Positions 8,459 through 18,117 of a stretch of DNA of 20,857 nt are shown piece by piece. The notes under the pieces were generated by a model, which worked only from the letters and a program-made list of their open reading frames with translations, made no database searches and was not told where the DNA came from. The translations under genes were made by a program, and so were the position numbers. The stretch comes from a virus: the IMG/VR virus record IMGVR_UViG_3300030508_000517, positions 1 to 20,857 of that record, one strand, 5' to 3'. Position 1 is the first letter of the stretch. Every line of letters begins with the position of its first letter.

Positions 8459-11400
8459 TTATCCTACTGTTTGTGTTGGCAGTGATCCCGTTGCGGGGGC
8501 TACCACCATGACTCCATCGTTGTATACTGTCCATGTAAATGTTTTGGTAACACTAACTCCTGAATCCACTACTGTTACACTTAAATTATTGACACCTAAA
8601 GATGCTAAGCTCAATCCCTCTGATGTTGTTTCACTTATTCTAAATGTAGCTACCCCGTTAACTAGACTGATGGGATTTGCATTAACATTGGGGTTACTTA
8701 ATGTAATTACAAGGTTTGACAAACTGGTGGAAATTACCCCTGTTGCTATAACATAAAAAGACAAATTTGGGTTGGGGGTTATATCGTTAGTATTACCCGC
8801 CGCTGTTATATACCCTAAAGACAAAGTGTTTGTGCTGTCCGTATAGTCGATACCTGTCTGTAAATTCAACCCAGCTTTAACGACCAGAGGGAAGGTCGTA
8901 TCTGAATAAGCACCGATACTATCCGTAACTCGCAGTGTCACATTTTCTGTGTATCCACCTAAAGTAGTAGTACCAGATAAAACACCTGTACTTGTTAGAG
9001 TGATTCCGGTTGGTAGAGGGCTAGCCGTACGCGGAGACACAGAGAATGTATAAGGAGGGGTACCCAGTGCCGCGGTAATCTGTATCGGACCGTAAGCTCG
9101 ACCGGCTATTACATTAGGTAGTACAACCGTTGTAATAGTTAGTCCAGATACTTGTGAAAATAGGGGTAAAATAATTGTAGATTGATTATAGATACTGTCC
9201 GTAACTGTAAAGCTACAATTCAAAGGATTTGGACTAAATAAAGATGAGGCTGCACCAGATATTTGACCTGATGTTGCTCCTGTCGCTGCGAGTATGAGGC
9301 CGTTTAACGGAAACTGTGGGCTATTCCAGGTGTATTGATTATAACCATCTGTATTAGTACCAACCGGTACTCCGTGGGTTGCGATAAGCTGAAGAGGACC
9401 ATAAGGTGCTGTAATAATATCATTCGGTAAAGGAAAAGAATATCCGAAGGGGGAATTCGATGGAGGTATAGTATCCCACCCTATGACAACTAAGTTAGTT
9501 CCTGTTATAAGGGGTATCAGAGCCTCCGCTGTATCACCTAAATTATCGACAGCGATTACTCGTATGATATACCCCAATCCCGTAGCTGTTCCTGTATCCG
9601 CTGTGGGAAGAATTGTACCTGAGGCCACAGTATTAAATTTGAATAATGTATTAGATGCTGGGAATGTACCATCTACAAATGTTACAAGCCATGTTCCATT
9701 CAGTGATGAATTAGATGAAGATGTTACTATAACATAATCCCCCACTTGTAATGTATTATTAGCTGTGATAGTAGTCAAGGTTCCAGATCGAGCTACTTGT
9801 GTAATAGATATTCCGTCTATAGTTGTAGCTACATGAGGCACTCCTGAGTATGTCCCAGAAATAGTAGCCGTAGCCCCGTTACCACTAGCTTGTAAAGTTA
9901 ATCCAGATAATAAAGTATTGGAATAAGCTGCTGTTGGAGCTATCTGCCATGCTACTGGGGGCTGAGTACATATCCCTATAAGAGTTCCTTGATATGGTTC
10001 TCCTCGTGGAATAAACCCTACAGTTCCAACACGAGGCTTAAATAAACTAAAACTACCAGTTGAAAATTCAATCCCCGCTGTAAGTGATCCGGTTTGTATA
10101 TTGAAAACCGCCGATGTAGTAACAGGGGTCGGGGAAGTACTATCCTGTACTGTAATCGTAATTGGAGTTGCGACATATGGACTTCCAGTCCATATACCTG
10201 AAAACGCACCTAAAGAACTAAATGATATACCGCTAGGCAAAGTACCACCAGAATAACTCCAGGAATACGGTGGATTTCCACCCGCTGCTTGCATGATAAA
10301 AGCGTACCCATTAGGATCATCAGTCACTATTGCAATTCCGTGAGGCGATGGAGTTATAATAGTCAAACTATTACTGTAGTATAAATCCAGAGATGTGTTT
10401 ACAGACGAATTACTACCACGAGAGTCTGTTAAAGTTATAGAAATATCCCCCAAATCCGTAGGAGTAGCTGGGGCTTGCGTCCAAGGAGATGCTGAAGATA
10501 TTACACCACTACTAGATAAAGTCAGCCCTGAGAAGTTCCCGATACCCGTACCTCCGGGGAAGTTACTTGACGACCAAGTATAGGGCGGTACTCCACCGAA
10601 TCCCTGTAAAAGCGCGTAATAAGGAGCGAAAGATTGAGCGCTGATGTTGGGTAATAATGTCGTAACAATTGTCAAAGGATTAATAAAATTAATTGAAAAA
10701 CGGTGGTGTAAATATGATGATTGATTATTTGTTGATGTTATCTGAAACCAGACATCAAAGTATCCAGCCTCCAGTGGGGTGCCGGTGATCAAGAAATTTT
10801 GTCCTGTTGGGGTACCACTGAGGGTTAATCCAGAGGGCAATCTTCCGTATAATATAGAAGCTGTTTGTGGAATAATACCCCCAGGAACAGAGATATTACT
10901 ATTTGATGGATACATTGTACCTAGTAATTCACTATCGATAATGTTATCCTGTAACTGGAACATACTTTGGACGACTGTCCAAGAAATTGTCACCGTACCG
11001 TGAATTGTCCCTGATGTTCCTACATACTGTATCACACTTGGACTAAAATATGAACCAACCAGAGTTCCATAAATCAATCCTGTATTAGCGTCAAGAGACA
11101 AACCAGGAGGAAGTCCGGAACCGCTCTGGACGGCTGCTACCCATGGACCATCCGTGGGTGTGGGTGTAGGACTAAAAGCAGGAATGCTTGGTGAATTATA
11201 AAAAGGTTTACGAGGATTTAATCCAACCAGTTCATTTTGCGATGCCCCAAATAAATAAGGACGAGTAGTAGTTGATATAGCCCCAATATCTCCGGTGAGC
11301 CAAGGAGGTGATATAGCATTAGCCGCTAAGGTTGTAAAGGTTTGTGAAATAGTAGCCTGTATACTCCCTTCAAATTCTAATTGAAATTGGAGAGGTACGA

Positions 11401-14074
11401 TGTATTGTGCATTTCCGATAACTCCAGACGGTGGGCCAGAAAATTCAATTTCCGGTACATTAGGATCGATTGCTACAGTGATGCCGTTTGATAAGACGGC
11501 TCCTTTTTGAACTTGTAGAGCTTTAGCGGAAGATTGAACAGCAGTCGCAGGTGGAGATGATATCCCAGTTTCTGCTACACCGTTAGGATTTGATAATGTT
11601 AGAGTAGTTGATGAAGAATTAGTACAATAGAATGTTCCGTTATTTGCGGCGGTTGGAAATCCGCTTACTTCAAAGGATTGCCCAGCATAAGCGTTGCCAG
11701 CACCCCCAGAAACAGTTCCAGTGTATGTTGTAGTTGTAATAAAAGGGGAATCAACATTAGTAAGAACACCTGTAACTGGCGAAGTTGAAGTTAAAGTGAA
11801 TGTAATCGGAAACAGATTTTCAGCTACTCCGTTTGGATTATTCAAAGTCAAAGAGCTAGTTGTAGATGCAGTACATAAAAAAGTTCCGTTATTAACTGAG
11901 TTTTGGAATCCCGATACGGCAAAAGTATACCCAGCATAAGCGTTTGCTGATCCTCCACCAAAAGAACACCCAAATCCACTATCTGTATAGATTGTAGTTC
12001 CCCCCGCTGCCGCGGCAACGGCATCTAGTTCAACAATCAATCCGTTTAAAATAAACCCTGAAAAATTACCTGTGACTGGTATAGGAGTGGGTTTAGAAAC
12101 ATCAGTAGAGCTTTGCCACGCATAATCTAAGAAACCTGGCACTAAAAATGACTCGTTTGTTTGCGACTCTACGTTAACATTGAAAGACGAGTTAGCAGTA
12201 TGAGATGCGCTATCACGTACGATAAGAGAAAACGTGTGAACCCCCGTAGCATTTTGAGGGAAATTACAATCTAGTATCACCTGTCCATCGATCAAACTAG
12301 CGGTACTGTAGTAAGAAGAATCAGATGATGGAATTAAAAAATCAGACAAAACATAAGGGGACAGTCCACCGAAAACGGGAACCACTAATCTAAACTGTTG
12401 TGTAGCGTATATCACTGGTTGATCTAGTTGCCCAAAAGTCAACATTGCAGGCTCTAGTTGCATAGTGTAAGTTTGAGTGGCTTTAGCACCAATAGCATCT
12501 GTTACCTGAACTGTAGCTGAATAAACAGTAGAAAAGTCTGTGGTTGAGTTATAAGTACAAGGACTTCCCGATATCAATCCTGTATTGGGGTTGATGCTCA
12601 AACCAACTGGTAAAGCGCCCGCTGGAATACTCCAAGTATAAGGAGGAAGTCCTCCAGGAATAGACACTGAAGTATTTATATTTCCAACCTGCATCTGAAC
12701 AGCATACGGTGTATTAACTTGAGCCCAACCCAAAGTGCTTCCAGTTTGTACTAAAGTATTACCGTTAGCGTCAGTCTGCCCCGGAGCTATTTCAACTAAC
12801 AAATCAGTTGTTACTAATAGAGGTAAGGTTACTTCTGCGATAGAGAATGGAATACTGGAATCTTGCACAGAAAAAGTTGCGTAGAACAATCCTAATTCCA
12901 ATGGTGTTCCACTAACTACTCCACTAGTATTCATTACAATGCCATTTGGCAGTCCTGTAGAATTCCAAATAAAAGGAGCTATGCCACTTCCCGCACTCGT
13001 AGTTAATTGCAGTGGTACTCCCCCCAATATTTGAGTTACAGATTTACCTACAATCAAATTTGGAAGAGATGTAGTAGATATTACTACAGGCGATGTTTCT
13101 GTTTGTGATGTAGTTGTCAATTCGTACGGAGGAGTAATCAGCCCTTTTGCGTGAGGACGACCCTCCAGTGGAAACACATCCACCGCCATAGTGCCAAATA
13201 AAGAACTAGCATTGGAATATCTGGATGTCGCAACCAGAAGTTTTAATTCATTAGTAATTGTGTCTCTGACAATTGCTCGTGCGATGACTTCCCAAGGTTG
13301 AATTGTATATCCTGGTGTGGAAGATGTTACAATTTCAAATCCTTGTTGTCCACTGATACCTAAATAACCAGTTAACCCTACGGTGGTTCCTTGTGTTTGG
13401 GGAGACTGTTGATCAACTACATAAATTTGTTGGGTAAATTGACGAATAAGTGTAGTGGGCGGGTCATATTGACTTCCAGAATAGCTATAACGAGTTTGAA
13501 TTACTACATTTCCAGCTCCCGGTGTAGAGAAAGATTTAGTAATTGCTCGAATAGACAAAGGTAACCAACCTGTATTAGTTCCATCGGGCCAAAGTATTTG
13601 CCATTGACCGGCAGCTACATAAGCTGGATTGAGAGTTACAGTAAGAGGTTGTCCCAACTCTAGGGATGTAGAATTTGATGTACCGTTGTAAAAGGTTAAA
13701 GTAGAAGACACTAAAGCGTTGGGAAAAAATCTTGGGGTTGCAAGGTCTGAAATTTCCCATGGATTAGTTAGATAAGTAGTTTCTGCTGTATCTAACCATG
13801 CTTGCATACTTAAAGTAACAACATTTCCTGCCGATAGAACTTGTGTGAAAGTTAAACTACCACCCGCCGTACTCCACCCAGCGGGTGGGGAAAACTTAAC
13901 CAATTGAGTGGGGAGAGAATCAACAGTAGATGATATATCCCAGTGATCATAGAGCGTATACAACCCAGTGTTTGGATCTGGTGTTGGTACCCAACTTAAA
14001 GTTAGATTGTAGTTTTGGTCTACAATCGCCGTTGCTGGAGCCGAATTATAAAGAGGTACATTTGGATTTGACAT
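8459..14074 (-). CDS. Giant putative-Ig repeat virion protein (1871 aa)
   Basis: This large protein consists mostly of repeated putative Ig (He_PIG-like) domains. The typical pattern is G-G-x-P-P-Y-x-W-S, then LPxGLxLxxxTGxISGTP, then a strand ending in VTD(S/A). Candidate units start near residues 363, 475, 569, 987, 1062, 1160, 1264, 1577 and 1669, with varying quality. Two 42-residue beta modules lie at residues about 711-752 and 794-835, and a third type at about 1433-1497. No enzyme motif, signal peptide or membrane segment is seen. Such domains in phage virion proteins are usually linked to surface adhesion or to stalk formation. The gene lies 2 nt after the tail-spike gene and 4 nt before the PA14-like gene. 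No Shine-Dalgarno site is visible, so coupling to the upstream gene is likely. Repeat counts are by eye. Confidence 0.85.
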   Translation of the reverse strand: MSNPNVPLYNSAPATAIVDQNYNLTLSWVPTPDPNTGLYTLYDHWDISSTVDSLPTQLVKFSPPAGWSTAGGSLTFTQVLSAGNVVTLSMQAWLDTAETTYLTNPWEISDLATPRFFPNALVSSTLTFYNGTSNSTSLELGQPLTVTLNPAYVAAGQWQILWPDGTNTGWLPLSIRAITKSFSTPGAGNVVIQTRYSYSGSQYDPPTTLIRQFTQQIYVVDQQSPQTQGTTVGLTGYLGISGQQGFEIVTSSTPGYTIQPWEVIARAIVRDTITNELKLLVATSRYSNASSLFGTMAVDVFPLEGRPHAKGLITPPYELTTTSQTETSPVVISTTSLPNLIVGKSVTQILGGVPLQLTTSAGSGIAPFIWNSTGLPNGIVMNTSGVVSGTPLELGLFYATFSVQDSSIPFSIAEVTLPLLVTTDLLVEIAPGQTDANGNTLVQTGSTLGWAQVNTPYAVQMQVGNINTSVSIPGGLPPYTWSIPAGALPVGLSINPNTGLISGSPCTYNSTTDFSTVYSATVQVTDAIGAKATQTYTMQLEPAMLTFGQLDQPVIYATQQFRLVVPVFGGLSPYVLSDFLIPSSDSSYYSTASLIDGQVILDCNFPQNATGVHTFSLIVRDSASHTANSSFNVNVESQTNESFLVPGFLDYAWQSSTDVSKPTPIPVTGNFSGFILNGLIVELDAVAAAAGGTTIYTDSGFGCSFGGGSANAYAGYTFAVSGFQNSVNNGTFLCTASTTSSLTLNNPNGVAENLFPITFTLTSTSPVTGVLTNVDSPFITTTTYTGTVSGGAGNAYAGQSFEVSGFPTAANNGTFYCTNSSSTTLTLSNPNGVAETGISSPPATAVQSSAKALQVQKGAVLSNGITVAIDPNVPEIEFSGPPSGVIGNAQYIVPLQFQLEFEGSIQATISQTFTTLAANAISPPWLTGDIGAISTTTRPYLFGASQNELVGLNPRKPFYNSPSIPAFSPTPTPTDGPWVAAVQSGSGLPPGLSLDANTGLIYGTLVGSYFSPSVIQYVGTSGTIHGTVTISWTVVQSMFQLQDNIIDSELLGTMYPSNSNISVPGGIIPQTASILYGRLPSGLTLSGTPTGQNFLITGTPLEAGYFDVWFQITSTNNQSSYLHHRFSINFINPLTIVTTLLPNISAQSFAPYYALLQGFGGVPPYTWSSSNFPGGTGIGNFSGLTLSSSGVISSASPWTQAPATPTDLGDISITLTDSRGSNSSVNTSLDLYYSNSLTIITPSPHGIAIVTDDPNGYAFIMQAAGGNPPYSWSYSGGTLPSGISFSSLGAFSGIWTGSPYVATPITITVQDSTSPTPVTTSAVFNIQTGSLTAGIEFSTGSFSLFKPRVGTVGFIPRGEPYQGTLIGICTQPPVAWQIAPTAAYSNTLLSGLTLQASGNGATATISGTYSGVPHVATTIDGISITQVARSGTLTTITANNTLQVGDYVIVTSSSNSSLNGTWLVTFVDGTFPASNTLFKFNTVASGTILPTADTGTATGLGYIIRVIAVDNLGDTAEALIPLITGTNLVVIGWDTIPPSNSPFGYSFPLPNDIITAPYGPLQLIATHGVPVGTNTDGYNQYTWNSPQFPLNGLILAATGATSGQISGAASSLFSPNPLNCSFTVTDSIYNQSTIILPLFSQVSGLTITTVVLPNVIAGRAYGPIQITAALGTPPYTFSVSPRTASPLPTGITLTSTGVLSGTTTLGGYTENVTLRVTDSIGAYSDTTFPLVVKAGLNLQTGIDYTDSTNTLSLGYITAAGNTNDITPNPNLSFYVIATGVISTSLSNLVITLSNPNVNANPISLVNGVATFRISETTSEGLSLASLGVNNLSVTVVDSGVSVTKTFTWTVYNDGVMVVAPATGSLPTQTVG
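9584..9778 (-). repeat. Beta module, LNG/DxGxA type, copy D (in Ig-repeat protein)
   Basis: This codes for a segment starting LTTITANNTLQVGDYV, with central NSSLNGTW and ending PTADTGTA. It is the only copy of this module type outside the baseplate J gene in the window. It interrupts the series of putative Ig repeats between residues about 1433 and 1497. Confidence 0.65.
11570..11695 (-). repeat. 42-residue NAYxG module, copy 2 (in Ig-repeat protein)
   Basis: These 42 codons begin NAYAGQSFEVSGF, continue with NNGTFYC and SSSTTLTL, and end NPNGVAE. By hand count, 28 of 42 residues are identical to copy 1 (11819-11944) and 27 of 42 to the copy on the opposite strand (19120-19245), without gaps. 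The plus-strand run CCCAGCATAAGCGTT at 11681-11695 is shared exactly with copy 1, so DNA similarity survives. Confidence 0.85.
11819..11944 (-). repeat. 42-residue NAYxG module, copy 1 (in Ig-repeat protein)
   Basis: These 42 codons begin NAYAGYTFAVSGF, continue with NNGTFLC and SSLTL, and end NPNGVAE. The copy is followed by about 40 residues and then copy 2. Together the pair interrupts the run of Ig-like units in the middle of the protein. It shares 23 of 42 residues with the copy in the opposite-strand gene at 19120-19245. Confidence 0.85.
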
Positions 14075-14076
14075 AA

Positions 14077-17000
14077 TTATACTTGGGTCACTACTGACGA
14101 ACTAGCATCTACCACCACCCCACCTAAAAACGAATTAGTAACTGCTGTTTGTTGTAATACAGAATTGGCTTGTAATACAGCCGATCCATTAGTTTGAAAA
14201 GTAGATGATACTGCTACACTGGAATTCAATTGAGCTTCTACTACAATAAATGTAGGTGTGGGTACTGTCCAATTTTCATCTGTCTGCGATGAAGAACCAG
14301 CTGCATGTACTTGCAGATTTACGGTAGACCCTCTAGTTCCTACATAAAAAATACCAGGCTCTGGGGGGACAGATGGTCCGCTAACTATGAGATTATGATT
14401 CGAAGAAGTTAAATTTGACTGCACACATACATGTCCTGTGGTGTTATCTGCCAAGGATGTATATCCACCATCTAGAATAACGCTGTCACAACCAATGTAC
14501 GACCCTGCTTGTGCATTACCAATCCATGAGCATCCAACCATATCAATATCAGCGTTATACGCTACAATAGCTGGATTGGTGAACCCTACAAACTGTATAC
14601 CATTTAAAATTACTCGACTGGTATCAATGTAAAAAGCAGCCGTAGGCCCATCTCCAAATCCTGCGAATCCTGATGCTGTAATTATCACTGGACTCGAAGC
14701 AAGCGGGGCTTGAGAAATTACTAACCTGCCTTCTCCTTGAATAGTCCGAGACAAATTTCCCAAACAGTACTGTTTCTGTGAGCGAATATCACCATCCCCT
14801 AAAGCTACTGTTTGCAGGGAACTTTGAAGAGCTGAAATACTATAAGGCACCCCAGTTGAATTGAAAATAATTACACAAGGGAAACTCAATACTGGAGGAA
14901 GTTCGGCCATAGCCCCAGCAAATGTAGCCTTAGCTTCAAGCGCCGTCAATCCGCTGTTATTGTCGTTCCCAGCTCCGGAGTTGTCCACGTATAAAGTAAT
15001 TGGTGCAGTAGTGTTCTGTAGATTCTGTCCTAATACTGTACGAGGGGTGGGGGCTGTAATAGCGAACCCGATGTGGGGAGTTGCTGTAGCAAAGCCACGC
15101 TGCCCTGGGGTTATAAAACGTATAGTTTTACGAGTATCTTTATTGATAGGGGGTATAAAATCATTTGTATGTAAAGGAACCAAAAATGTAGTTTCTACAT
15201 TGTCTGCTCGCATAGCTACATAATTTGAATCGAATACAGAAGCTAGTGGAGTGTTAGTCAGACCGGCATCTCCCCAACTTGATTGCGCTGGGAGCGTGGT
15301 AATAATTGGCAGTTCTCTGTTATAGGGATAAACATCTGTTAATCCAATAATTGGGGCGGAACCCGTTCCGTTAGATGTCACCAGTGCGTTATCTTCTGAT
15401 GCTAAAATTTCATAATCTCTATTAATCACACCCTCCCCTTGATAAGGTATGTAACGAATTTCTACAATAAAGGTAGATGTAGCAGATAAGGCGGGCAAAA
15501 TACTACCGCAAAATAAAAATGGTTGAGCAGAATTTCCTACTAGATTTACAGTACCTGGCACAACTACAACTACTACATCATTTACAAAATTGATACTGGT
15601 GATTGGAAGGGAATTTAAATTTCCTGAATTATCTGCTACCCAAATCAAACTTGACACATCATTTCCGGATATTCCCTTTATAGTGCATCCATTAGCCCCT
15701 AAAACTATTGTAGTGGGTGTGCCTGATCCTCCGGGTTGACTTACATTTTCTACCACGACTCGCGTATCACAAGGAAAGTTTTGGCTTGCGTTTTGGTTCA
15801 ATTGATAGTTACCAAACATAACAGTTTCTTCAATTGATGTAATACCTTTCACCGGAGCGTTGTAAGTAGTTTGAACAGTGTTTTGAGCTAAGATTGAAAA
15901 AATAATAGTAGAGCTTGGGGATACAGAAGCTTGGAGTTGAACAACAAGCATAATTCCCGCTGGGGTCGTAGATGTCATAACACAGGAAGATATTGTATAG
16001 GGTGCGTCAGAAGCTAAATCCCATGCTGAGGTACAGTACAAACCATTTAGTTGTCCGGATATGCCGGTCATTGGAAGCATGAAAGTAGTTACAGAATTTC
16101 CACCTATCGTCTGGGATGTTCCCAGAGAACCTGGTACTGCCAGCCAAATTTTTGTACCCAATACAATATCAGAATATTTCGGACTTATAGCATATACAGA
16201 GTTAGCTGAAACACCAAATGAAGCGCCCCCCGTTTGATATACAGGATTCGACGGTGCCAGGACTACTTGTGGCACTTGTACATCATATTCTGATATACCA
16301 AACACAGGCATTGTTGCACCTGCTTGTGCGTCAAAAATACTTCCACCATCCACAGTAAATGGAATTTGCTGAAGATTTACATTCGTACCAGCTGCATAAG
16401 TTGTGCTAATAGTGGCGTAAAGATTATTAGACCCCGGATCAAAGAGTGTACCGGTAAGATTTGTAGTAAAGGTAACTGTGGCGGATGAAGACCCTAGCCC
16501 TGTAATAGTAATCTGACCCTGTAACAAAGCTGCGGGCACTTTGGTTGTACCTTGAGTTACAAGAGCCGTTACACTAATATCGGTAATTGTAGCTTGAGAT
16601 GTAGAAGGTAAAGTAATAGTAAAGGAATCCCCCAACACCCAGTTATTTCCTGAGATGCCTGTAGATTTTTGACTCGTAGTAATTTGATAGGTGGATTCAT
16701 AAGTTCGTGCATCACTACTAAACCCGTTCATAAAACCATCAAATAACCCAGCGGGGAATGTATTAGGGATTGTACCTCCTGATGGGGTTGTGCCAATAGA
16801 TACATAGTAAGGAAGAGTGGAACCTAAATCTTCTGCTTTATTGCCCGATGATAATCCACGAGAAAGCGCTAACTGTGTTTTACCTTGTACTAAATCTCCA
16901 AATCCATTCCCTAAAAGAAGTTCTCCATCCCAAGCATCTAAAGTGTTTGTGATACGAGTGTCTACTACATTATCAGAAAATATCTGGTCGGCTAATCGAG

Positions 17001-18117
17001 AATCAAAACGTCCAGAAACGGGATTCGCCAATACCCCGGAATTGGGGGTAGTAGCGCTCGCGCATCCAAATATATTGGAGTTCACATCAAAAATTCCGGT
17101 GTTACGTTGAAAGATAACAGCCAGCGGCATTGCATAACTGTAACCATCCATTGTACCCAAAGAATTATTTACGTTTCCTGTACTAGTAACTACCCACGAT
17201 GAATTAGATGACGGAATATTATTGAGATTGCTACCTTGAGTGCTAGAATATGTGTAACCGGAATAAGTAACAACATCTCCTTGATTGTAAGTAGTTATTG
17301 AATTCCATGGAGGAGACCCAGCTCGCCATAAACCTGTATCCCCGTTTACATTCCCCATGTTGTAAAATTGGTACTGAGATGCTGCTATAGGGGCTGGTTG
17401 CCCAGCTTGCGCGTATACATTAAGAGGAACACCATAAGGTGAGGCATCTGTGGTATCAGGGTCTAGACCAAATTGGTAGGTCTGAAAATTATAAGTTAGA
17501 GCTACAGGTTGAACATTGATGCGCCATTGGATCTGTGCTCTCTCAGTTGTAAACAACCCCTCAAACGGATCAATAGAATCATCAGGTACAATTTCAGCAT
17601 TGGATGGATCGGGATTGACTCCTCCGTAAGGATAAAAATAATTCAAACCGGTAATAGGATCTTGATAATACCCCTGCCCGGTAACTGGATTAAGGGCTTG
17701 ATACCATATCTCAAGAAATACAACATATATCTGAGCATCTTGAGCGTTAACACCTGGCGTCCAATTTTGGGGTGTGGGTATTTGCACACGGTTTTGAGTT
17801 AAATCGGGACTCATATTACCAGCGATAGTTAGTATTTCAATATTGTTCCACAACACATCAAAGGTGGGGATGAAAAAAGTATTAGCAATGGCTGTATTAT
17901 ATTGCAGAGGTGCGTAAGTCAAACAGCCGCTTACACACGATTTATCTTGAAGTATCTGAGACCTTTTTAAATCTTGAAGATCTTGGATTAAATTGATATC
18001 CGCGTCAGTGATTTCCGCGTCGTGCCGCGCCACCACGGTGGCGAGGGCTTTCATCGAGGGATTAAGTGTACGACTTACTATTAGTGGGTATTGTTTCTGA
18101 TCATATTGGTCTGACAT
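14077..18117 (-). CDS. Tail-spike-like protein with beta-helix C-terminus (1346 aa)
   Basis: This is probably a receptor-binding tail spike or fibre. Residues about 1043-1346 carry a hallmark of phage beta-helix spikes: LYVDNSGAGNDNNSGLTALE, then KATFAGAMAELPP, then repeated short strands of the pectate-lyase type (IIFNSTG, RLVIS, VILNGIQFVGF, IDMVGCSW). Residues about 265-310 (WNSITTYNQGDVVTYSGYTY, then SSNSSWV) resemble a small chitin-binding/CBM5-12-like module. The N-terminus (ARHDAEITDADINLIQDLQD, then SGCL) resembles the particle-binding start of DUF4815-like phage proteins; that name is a tentative recall. No catalytic residues can be pointed to. A strong GGAGGAT Shine-Dalgarno site at 18121-18127, inside the end of the upstream gene, fixes the start. 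Codons 20-39 lie in a striking GC-rich island. The gene directly abuts the zinc-ribbon gene. Confidence 0.8.
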   Translation of the reverse strand: MSDQYDQKQYPLIVSRTLNPSMKALATVVARHDAEITDADINLIQDLQDLKRSQILQDKSCVSGCLTYAPLQYNTAIANTFFIPTFDVLWNNIEILTIAGNMSPDLTQNRVQIPTPQNWTPGVNAQDAQIYVVFLEIWYQALNPVTGQGYYQDPITGLNYFYPYGGVNPDPSNAEIVPDDSIDPFEGLFTTERAQIQWRINVQPVALTYNFQTYQFGLDPDTTDASPYGVPLNVYAQAGQPAPIAASQYQFYNMGNVNGDTGLWRAGSPPWNSITTYNQGDVVTYSGYTYSSTQGSNLNNIPSSNSSWVVTSTGNVNNSLGTMDGYSYAMPLAVIFQRNTGIFDVNSNIFGCASATTPNSGVLANPVSGRFDSRLADQIFSDNVVDTRITNTLDAWDGELLLGNGFGDLVQGKTQLALSRGLSSGNKAEDLGSTLPYYVSIGTTPSGGTIPNTFPAGLFDGFMNGFSSDARTYESTYQITTSQKSTGISGNNWVLGDSFTITLPSTSQATITDISVTALVTQGTTKVPAALLQGQITITGLGSSSATVTFTTNLTGTLFDPGSNNLYATISTTYAAGTNVNLQQIPFTVDGGSIFDAQAGATMPVFGISEYDVQVPQVVLAPSNPVYQTGGASFGVSANSVYAISPKYSDIVLGTKIWLAVPGSLGTSQTIGGNSVTTFMLPMTGISGQLNGLYCTSAWDLASDAPYTISSCVMTSTTPAGIMLVVQLQASVSPSSTIIFSILAQNTVQTTYNAPVKGITSIEETVMFGNYQLNQNASQNFPCDTRVVVENVSQPGGSGTPTTIVLGANGCTIKGISGNDVSSLIWVADNSGNLNSLPITSINFVNDVVVVVVPGTVNLVGNSAQPFLFCGSILPALSATSTFIVEIRYIPYQGEGVINRDYEILASEDNALVTSNGTGSAPIIGLTDVYPYNRELPIITTLPAQSSWGDAGLTNTPLASVFDSNYVAMRADNVETTFLVPLHTNDFIPPINKDTRKTIRFITPGQRGFATATPHIGFAITAPTPRTVLGQNLQNTTAPITLYVDNSGAGNDNNSGLTALEAKATFAGAMAELPPVLSFPCVIIFNSTGVPYSISALQSSLQTVALGDGDIRSQKQYCLGNLSRTIQGEGRLVISQAPLASSPVIITASGFAGFGDGPTAAFYIDTSRVILNGIQFVGFTNPAIVAYNADIDMVGCSWIGNAQAGSYIGCDSVILDGGYTSLADNTTGHVCVQSNLTSSNHNLIVSGPSVPPEPGIFYVGTRGSTVNLQVHAAGSSSQTDENWTVPTPTFIVVEAQLNSSVAVSSTFQTNGSAVLQANSVLQQTAVTNSFLGGVVVDASSSVVTQV
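18001..18060. other. 60-bp GC-rich island inside the tail-spike gene
   Basis: By direct count 41 of 60 bases are G or C (68%), against 16 of 60 (27%) in 17941-18000 and 19 of 60 (32%) in 18061-18120. Codon third positions here are mostly G or C, unlike the rest of the gene. It encodes residues 20-39, a conserved-looking N-terminal segment. It also contains an imperfect palindrome, CGCCACC-AC-GGTGGCG, near 18029-18044. Confidence 0.85.

Noticed and set aside
8448-8756. 102-aa plus-strand frame over the end of the Ig-repeat gene
   Set aside because: It is antisense to well-supported coding sequence, has no homology signal, and its composition mirrors the Thr/Ser/Val-rich gene beneath it.
12005-12014. 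TGCCGCGGCA-type palindrome in the Ig-repeat gene
   Set aside because: It sits in an Ala-rich stretch where GC-rich codons produce it easily; short and isolated.
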